A stretch of 10,261 bases of DNA from JBFYKJ01 sp041306005 (GTDB lineage: Archaea; Altiarchaeota; Altiarchaeia; JAFGQM01). Position numbers and translations under genes: made by a program. The stretch covers positions 1-10,261 of the forward strand of contig JBFYKJ010000111.1 in NCBI GenBank assembly GCA_041306005.1, in the 5' to 3' direction. Of this stretch, positions 6,558 to 10,261 are shown piece by piece (the first letter of the stretch is position 1; every line of letters starts with the position of its first letter). A model generated the notes under the pieces. It was not told the origin of the DNA, ran no database searches, and saw only the letters and a program-made list of their open reading frames with translations.

Positions 6558-7835
6558 CTAACTTATCCCCAGCGATATCATCAGCGTCGGCAGGAGGAGG
6601 CACCCCATGCAGTGCGTCCTTGACACCCCGGTCAGGGCGGGGATGAGGCCGGCGCAGGTGGACACCGCGGCTATAAGCAGCCCGAACAAACCGGTAGATG
6701 CGAATACCAAGGCTACCACAAACACGAACCCTGCGGCTGAAAGCATCCTCATGTCCAGCCTGCCCGCAAGCGAAGAGAACCGCGCCCCGAGCCAGAGGTG
6801 TATCCTGTAGGACAGCGCGGCCGACACGGCCATCACGCAGCAGATTGCCGCGAGAAGCCCGGCGTCTATGCTGCCAAAGAGGTCCTGCATCACGACGCTT
6901 ATACCGCTGCGCGGGTTCCCTATCAGGTATAGGGCAAAGATGGAGAACATAGCGTCTGCGGCCCCGAGCGAGGCTATCATCGCGAGGAAGCTGCGCATCT
7001 GCGCGCCCTCGCTTGGCATTGCCCCAGATCTGCGTCTCCGCCCGAACTTGGAAGAAACCCGCCTCCAAGCCCCGCCAAGCTCCTGGAAGAATATCCCTAT
7101 CTGCGATGGGGACATCGCCGGCAGGAGGCCGACGAGCAGGCCGCCAAAGGAGCCCAGCATCGAGCTCCTCCACATCATCTTCCCGCCCGTGCATATGCGC
7201 GCGTTCGGGTCTTGCGGGTAAGACTTTGATTTCGCCGCCATGCCCGTAAGGAGCGTCCCCAGCCCAAAGAGCCCGGAGAAGAGAGGCAAAAAGACATCGC
7301 TTGTCGATACAGCCTCAAGGTTCAGGCAGGTCCAGCCCAGGTAGCCGGATATCAGGAACGACGCGGAGGCCCATAGCTTGTTCTCGCCGCGCTCCCTGAG
7401 TATGAGGCACGACACCGCGAAGATTATTATCGGCGCGACTGCGGGCTTGACAAGCGAGAACAACGCCGGGACGAGGAGGAATGCCATGGGCAGCATCGCC
7501 AGCGATAGGAGGGTCCCTTGCAAGCATGCAAGGCCCGTTATCCTGACCGCTTCCATCCCCCTTCCCTCGAGCACCAGACGGTGGGCAGGCAGCAGTGATA
7601 AGACAGTGCCCTCCTCGGGCACCCCTAGGAAGATGGACGGTATGAACCCGGTGAATGCCTGCGCGGTGCACATGGAGGTAAGGAAGACTGTGAAGGAAAG
7701 CGGGTCCATGCCGAGTGATGCGTATGCCCCGAGCATGATGGTCCCTATGTTGTTCACGTGCAGGCCCGGCAGGAGGCCGGCGGCTACGCCCGCGGCTATC
7801 CCAAGCAGGAGGAAGACGGCGTACTCTATCAGCAC
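6558..7835 (-). CDS. TctA-like membrane permease (COG1784/DUF112-type)
   Basis: A 425-residue polytopic membrane protein with about ten hydrophobic segments. It shows hallmarks of archaeal TctA-like proteins: LLPGLHVNNIG at residues 21-31, a related LLPAMSPSQIG at 237-247 indicating two inverted or repeated halves, and FLGVPEEGTVLSLLPAHR at 69-86. A further conserved-looking block is TGVSRTHCMGCLLLP at 402-416. TctA is the large membrane subunit of tripartite tricarboxylate transporters in bacteria; archaeal homologs usually lack known partners, and no TctB or TctC gene is visible here, so the substrate is unknown. The start is GTG at 7835, preceded by AAGGGG five bases upstream, a reasonable ribosome-binding site. 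The gene is monocistronic-looking: a terminator lies upstream, behind MC1, and the next gene has its own promoter. The leader carries a palindrome and repeats that may regulate it. Confidence 0.9.
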   Translation of the reverse strand: MLIEYAVFLLLGIAAGVAAGLLPGLHVNNIGTIMLGAYASLGMDPLSFTVFLTSMCTAQAFTGFIPSIFLGVPEEGTVLSLLPAHRLVLEGRGMEAVRITGLACLQGTLLSLAMLPMAFLLVPALFSLVKPAVAPIIIFAVSCLILRERGENKLWASASFLISGYLGWTCLNLEAVSTSDVFLPLFSGLFGLGTLLTGMAAKSKSYPQDPNARICTGGKMMWRSSMLGSFGGLLVGLLPAMSPSQIGIFFQELGGAWRRVSSKFGRRRRSGAMPSEGAQMRSFLAMIASLGAADAMFSIFALYLIGNPRSGISVVMQDLFGSIDAGLLAAICCVMAVSAALSYRIHLWLGARFSSLAGRLDMRMLSAAGFVFVVALVFASTGLFGLLIAAVSTCAGLIPALTGVSRTHCMGCLLLPTLMISLGIS

Positions 7836-7851
7836 TTTTGCCCCTTGCGGA

Positions 7852-7904
7852 GCGGACTTTAGGCTTAAGCCTAAGCGGACTTTCAGACCTTAGGTTAGGC
7901 GGAC
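7852..7904 (-). promoter_or_regulatory. Palindrome and GCGGAC repeats upstream of the permease
   Basis: A 16-bp perfect palindrome, TTAGGCTTAAGCCTAA, spans 7859-7874. It sits within three direct repeats on the plus strand: GCGGACTTT at 7852, GCGGACTTT at 7875 and GCGGACAAA at 7899, stepped 23 and 24 bases apart, near two helical turns. The block begins 17 bases before the GTG start. It could be an operator for a dimeric regulator. As RNA it could instead form alternative hairpins: the palindrome itself, or CTTAGG (7889-7894) paired with CCTAAG (7870-7875), both just before the ribosome-binding site. Confidence 0.5.
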
Positions 7905-7971
7905 AAAGGGTTTGAAAGAAGCGGTTGAACAGGATTGATAACTGGCGCAGAACGGATTAAAATGAAGAAAA

Positions 7972-7991
7972 GAAGCCCCTTTCGGGGCTTC
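7972..7991 (-). terminator. Intrinsic-type terminator 3' of MC1 gene
   Basis: A perfect 8-bp stem GAAGCCCC/GGGGCTTC encloses a four-base loop that reads GAAA, a GNRA tetraloop, on the minus strand. It is followed on that strand by TTTTCTTCATTTT, a U-rich tail. The hairpin lies about 50 bases after the MC1 stop and in front of the permease leader, so it separates the two genes. It is the best-formed terminator in the window. Confidence 0.75.
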
Positions 7992-8040
7992 CTTGCTTTC
8001 TAATAAGCTAATTAATGTATAAGGTCTAAGCGGTTAAGCC

Positions 8041-8328
8041 TTACGGCTTGTCCCACTTTATGCCCTTCTTCTTTACGACGGGCTTCCAGACCTCGGCCGG
8101 CAGCCACTCCGGTCGGTCGGCCGGTGACTTGACCTTCACCCTCTTTCCGGTGAAGACGTGCACCTTTACCTTGCCTTCCTTCTTCTTGCCGCCCCTCTCC
8201 CTCAGCTCGATGCTGGCGTTGCCGTCTGTCGCAGCCTTCAAGGCGGCCTGGTGCGGCCCCTTTCCGGTGTACACGTGGTCGGTGTCCTTGCCGTTCTTCC
8301 TCAGCACATAATATTTTTTCTCTGTCAT
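8041..8328 (-). CDS. MC1-family archaeal chromosomal protein
   Basis: A 95-residue basic protein matching methanogen chromosomal protein MC1, a small monomeric DNA-bending nucleoid protein. Visible family blocks are YYVLR (6-10), YTGKGPHQAALKAA (20-33), ELRERG (41-46), KVHVF (55-59), RPEWLP (72-77) and KPVVKK (82-87). The Trp-x-Pro arm corresponds to the part of MC1 that contacts and bends DNA. Compared with Methanosarcina MC1 from memory, the loop between QAALKAA and ELRERG is shorter and a Lys-rich KKKEGK insertion precedes KVHVF. I chose the ATG at 8328, not the in-frame GTG at 8337, because AAGGTGG ends five bases before this ATG and is a good archaeal Shine-Dalgarno sequence that would overlap the GTG. 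It has a long leader with repeats upstream and a hairpin terminator downstream, suggesting a single-gene transcript. Confidence 0.92.
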   Translation of the reverse strand: MTEKKYYVLRKNGKDTDHVYTGKGPHQAALKAATDGNASIELRERGGKKKEGKVKVHVFTGKRVKVKSPADRPEWLPAEVWKPVVKKKGIKWDKP

Positions 8329-8338
8329 TTTCCCCACC

Positions 8339-8410
8339 TTAGGTTGTTGCTTAAGTTGTGCTCAAAGTGCTAGTTAGGTTGTTGCGTTAGCGCGAGTCAT
8401 GGTGCTCAAA
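8339..8410 (-). repeat. Interleaved direct repeats in the MC1 leader
   Basis: TTAGGTTGTTGC (plus strand) occurs at 8339-8350 and 8374-8385, and GTGCTCAAA at 8358-8366 and 8402-8410, in the order a-b-a-b. This looks like a tandem duplication of a 35-44 base unit, with some bases added in the second copy. The block starts immediately upstream of the MC1 Shine-Dalgarno sequence and would lie in the 5' leader. Protein binding, perhaps by MC1 itself, is speculation. Confidence 0.6.
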
Positions 8411-8463
8411 AAGAGCCTTGATGAACCCCCGTTTGCGCTTTCTGCGCTATAATTTTAGGCTCC

Positions 8464-8476
8464 CCCTATAAAAACC
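8464..8476 (-). promoter_or_regulatory. Possible TATA element for MC1
   Basis: The minus strand reads GGTTTTTATAGGG, the strongest TATA-like match upstream of MC1. It would place the transcript start near 8440 and give a leader of about 110 bases. A weaker AAAATTATAG element at 8448-8457 is an alternative. On the plus strand the same bases read TATAAAAA, so the direction is not certain. Confidence 0.4.
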
Positions 8477-8593
8477 TGCGGAAAACATATAGGCGGCGGT
8501 CAAGTTGATAAAATAGGCTTCTTTTGCACTATGCCGCCTTCGCGCTGCCGCCGCACCGCCGCAACGGTACGCCGCCCAAGCCGCGCGAAGCCC

Positions 8594-8604
8594 ACCTTTT
8601 TATG
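8594..8604 (+). promoter_or_regulatory. TATA element for the two-helix membrane protein
   Basis: ACCTTTTTATG is centred about 26 bases before the ATG at 8626, the spacing expected for a leaderless archaeal transcript. It resembles the CCTTTTTAA elements before paralogs A and B. It supports starting the gene at 8626 rather than at upstream in-frame starts. Confidence 0.6.
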
Positions 8605-8625
8605 CGGCTTCCCGAGAATAATGCG

Positions 8626-8865
8626 ATGGCTAAGGGTCTTGCTAAGGACGGCGCCAAGATGATAGAGGATGCCGTAGACACCTTTTGGGACACGCTAAAG
8701 CATCTTATCAACGACCTGCTGGTTGCATTCCTTATCTTCGTTCTTTTGATATTCGTAGTGGGCGAGCTGTATGCCGTATTCTTCATGCAGTCGGGCAACC
8801 CGCTGATGCTCTGGCTGCCCGTGTTCCTGCTGTTTGCAGCCCTTGCTTACAAAGTCCTTGACTGA
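8626..8865 (+). CDS. Small two-helix membrane protein
   Basis: A 79-residue protein of unrecognised family. Residues 1-27 form a likely amphipathic helix (MAKGLAKDGAKMIEDAVDTF), followed by transmembrane helices at about 28-51 and 58-76 joined by a short QSGNP turn, so both ends probably face the same side. The frame extends upstream to a TTG at 8524 and an ATG at 8602, but the ATG at 8602 lies inside the TATA element, and the upstream translation is Pro/Arg-rich and unlike a real N-terminus. The CARDB-type membrane protein starts 47 bases downstream on the same strand with no obvious promoter, so the two are probably co-transcribed. No function can be assigned. Confidence 0.75.
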   Translation: MAKGLAKDGAKMIEDAVDTFWDTLKHLINDLLVAFLIFVLLIFVVGELYAVFFMQSGNPLMLWLPVFLLFAALAYKVLD

Positions 8866-8912
8866 GCCCGGCATAAGCCGATACCCCGCTGCGATGAGCC
8901 GCGAAAGACGAA

Positions 8913-10247
8913 ATGAGCCTAAGAGACCTTAATGAGGGGAGGGGGAAGAGGCACTGGCTCCACAAGAGCCACTTCTCAAAGCTCAGGAAGGAGAAGCTTC
9001 ACACGCAGCAGCGCCAGGAAGGCGTGCCCGGGCCGGAGGCGCCTTCTTACGACAGTGCCAGCCTCTATGGCAAAAAGAGCCGCGGGCGCGGGACAAGCCT
9101 TGGCAATGCCGGCCTCGGCGGGGGTGCCAGGAACATAAGCAAGACAAACCTCATAGTCTTGGGTGTGCTCGCCGTTGTAGTGATAGGGTTTGTGCTCATG
9201 CTCACCGGGTTTGGGTCGCCGCCCGCGCCGCAACCGGTCGTCCCGGCCAACGCAACCGCCAACCAGACCGCGAACCAGACGGTCAAGCCTGTTGAGAAGC
9301 CGAAGCTGCCGGACCTCCAGGTCACCGGCGTCAGCGTCGGTGCGCTCATCCTCACGGGGATGCAAGTCAACCTCACGGCCACTGTCAAGAACGCAGGCGA
9401 TGCCGACGCGGCGAACGTGACGGTGAGATTCGCGATGGGCCAGGCGATACTCGGGAAGGCTACAGTCGGCGCGATAAAGGCGGGCGCATCCGAGGACGCA
9501 TCTGTAAGCTGGACTGCGACCGACGAGTTCATCGGGGCGTACCCGATAACGGCAGTCGCCGACCCGGACGGCAAGGTTGCGGAGGGCAATGAAACCAACA
9601 ACGAGGCGTCCGCGAACACGGAGGTGCAGAAGAACCGGCTGATAGACGTTTCCGCCAACTTCACGAAGCGAAGCACCGAGGATTTCAACAAGCACTGGTA
9701 CTCGGACAGGTTCAGGGTGCCGCCGAAGAGCGGGGATAATTACAGGTACTTCAGCATAACAAAGACCGCCGACCACAAGTACAGGCTTGACGTGGCGATC
9801 TCCGGCTTCCGGCTGACGATGCTGAACGACCTTGCGCAGGTCCAGATACAGGACGCCAGCGAGGGGGGGTGGTCCGCGCAGAGGTGCGTGAGGAAGACGG
9901 TCGATTCGGGCCTTTGCATATGGAACGGCCCGCAGCTGTCCTTTACCTTCCAGTTCAAGGGCAGCAGGTTTATTGTCAACGACAGCAGCGGCGCCTCTTC
10001 AGCCGCGACGACGGCCGACAAGAAGGTCAAGAGCGTTGAGCTGCTTGCCTTGAAGTACGCCCGATGGCCGGGCGAATTAAAGACCTACAAGGTCAGCGGC
10101 GTTGGCATCGAGCCGAACGAGATGATACCGACCAACTTCTATGAGTTCAGGGGCACCATAATATACATAAACCCGCTGCGGTGGAATGCGAGGACCCTTG
10201 AAGCTGAGGCGGGCCTGATGTATAGCCTGGAAATAACGACGGGTTAG
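8913..10247 (+). CDS. Single-pass membrane protein with extracellular CARDB domain
   Basis: A 444-residue protein. Residues 1-76 are basic and polar, probably cytoplasmic. One transmembrane helix lies at about 79-98. A Pro/Asn/Thr linker follows with three closely spaced N-glycosylation sequons at N113, N117 and N121. Residues 133-237 match a CARDB-type beta-sandwich: PDLQVTGV, a VNLTATVKNAGDADA strand-turn, and the closing VAEGNETNNEAS. CARDB domains are common adhesion-like modules of archaeal and bacterial surface proteins. Residues 245-444 form a beta-rich domain I do not recognise, with Cys325 and Cys335 placed for a disulfide. Further sequons at N153, N168, N226 and N249 support an outside location. 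ATG at 8913 gives the longest plausible frame; no Shine-Dalgarno sequence or good TATA box was seen, consistent with co-transcription with the preceding gene. Confidence 0.9.
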   Translation: MSLRDLNEGRGKRHWLHKSHFSKLRKEKLHTQQRQEGVPGPEAPSYDSASLYGKKSRGRGTSLGNAGLGGGARNISKTNLIVLGVLAVVVIGFVLMLTGFGSPPAPQPVVPANATANQTANQTVKPVEKPKLPDLQVTGVSVGALILTGMQVNLTATVKNAGDADAANVTVRFAMGQAILGKATVGAIKAGASEDASVSWTATDEFIGAYPITAVADPDGKVAEGNETNNEASANTEVQKNRLIDVSANFTKRSTEDFNKHWYSDRFRVPPKSGDNYRYFSITKTADHKYRLDVAISGFRLTMLNDLAQVQIQDASEGGWSAQRCVRKTVDSGLCIWNGPQLSFTFQFKGSRFIVNDSSGASSAATTADKKVKSVELLALKYARWPGELKTYKVSGVGIEPNEMIPTNFYEFRGTIIYINPLRWNARTLEAEAGLMYSLEITTG

Positions 10248-10261
10248 GCCCAAACAACGAC

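Larger units (their letters stand above)
8329..8625. other. Divergent intergenic region between MC1 and the plus-strand genes
   Basis: These 297 bases separate the divergent MC1 and membrane-protein genes. The half near MC1 holds its Shine-Dalgarno sequence, interleaved direct repeats (8339-8410), two short hairpins (GCTC/GAGC at 8404-8416 and GCGC/GCGC at 8435-8447) and AT-rich promoter candidates at 8450-8475. The half near the membrane protein has a GC-rich stretch with repeated GCCGC units (8532-8590) and a TATA box. No tRNA cloverleaf or other known RNA was recognised. Confidence 0.5.

Noticed and set aside
6553..7194. A 213-codon minus-strand frame within the permease
   Set aside because: It is out of frame with the permease, Arg-rich and has no membrane segments. 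The permease frame carries clear family motifs.
8329..8337. GTG start for MC1 at 8337
   Set aside because: The GTG overlaps the Shine-Dalgarno sequence AAGGTGG, which is correctly spaced for ATG 8328.
8524..8625. Upstream extension of the two-helix protein to TTG 8524 or ATG 8602
   Set aside because: ATG 8602 falls inside the TATA element, and the TATA-to-ATG distance fits 8626. The extra residues look like untranslated sequence.
8531..8665. A short Arg-rich frame starting at ATG 8531, about 21 bases after a TATA-like GATAAAATA
   Set aside because: It is about 44 codons of Pro/Arg-rich sequence from a GCCGC-repeat stretch and overlaps the two-helix gene in another frame; nothing supports translation.
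1..10261. CRISPR arrays, insertion sequences, tRNA or rRNA genes
   Set aside because: No regularly spaced repeat array, transposase motif, terminal inverted repeat pair or cloverleaf was found on reading both strands. The large A/B repeat is a gene duplication.

Overview
The window is archaeal. Four start codons (627, 3255, 6470, 8626) each have a T/A-rich TATA element centred 26-28 bases upstream, so transcripts would begin at or next to the ATG (leaderless). The window also encodes an MC1-type chromosomal protein, which is an archaeal family, and a COG1784-type (archaeal TctA/DUF112-like) permease. The DNA is GC-rich, yet Ile is often ATA and Arg often AGG/AGA. The mix of large Cys-rich secreted proteins, MC1 and CARDB-type membrane proteins would suit a DPANN-like lineage such as Micrarchaeota or Diapherotrites, but that placement is an inference and not proven here.

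Layout. From 1 to 8328 every gene is on the minus strand, transcribed right to left: MC1 protein (8041-8328), TctA-like permease (6558-7835), a small DUF3467-like protein (6138-6470), then a tandem array of three large paralogous secreted proteins, here called C (3328-6051), B (754-3255) and A (1-627, only its first 209 residues in the window). On the plus strand, diverging from MC1, are a 79-residue two-helix membrane protein (8626-8865) and a 444-residue single-pass membrane protein with a CARDB domain (8913-10247).

The main content is the A/B/C array. B and C share one architecture: signal peptide, beta-rich N-terminal half, six dockerin/EF-hand-like calcium loops arranged as three pairs, two Cys-Asp-rich MopE-like motifs (CxDGxDNDC), and a Gly/Ala-rich hydrophobic C-terminus that probably anchors the protein in the membrane. 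A and B are a recent duplication: the 627 overlapping bases align without a gap at an offset of 2628, with about 64 differences by hand count (about 90% identity). C is older and more divergent. B and C are each followed by a hairpin, and A and B have similar promoters, so each copy looks like its own transcription unit. A family of calcium-stabilised, disulfide-rich surface proteins is the most economical reading; adhesion or partner contact is speculation.

Regulatory structure is richest around the MC1-permease boundary. There is a GNRA-loop hairpin terminator behind MC1, a 16-bp perfect palindrome with three GCGGAC repeats at 23-24 base steps in front of the permease, and interleaved direct repeats in the unusually long MC1 leader. 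These two genes have Shine-Dalgarno-like sequences, unlike the leaderless genes, so both initiation modes appear side by side.
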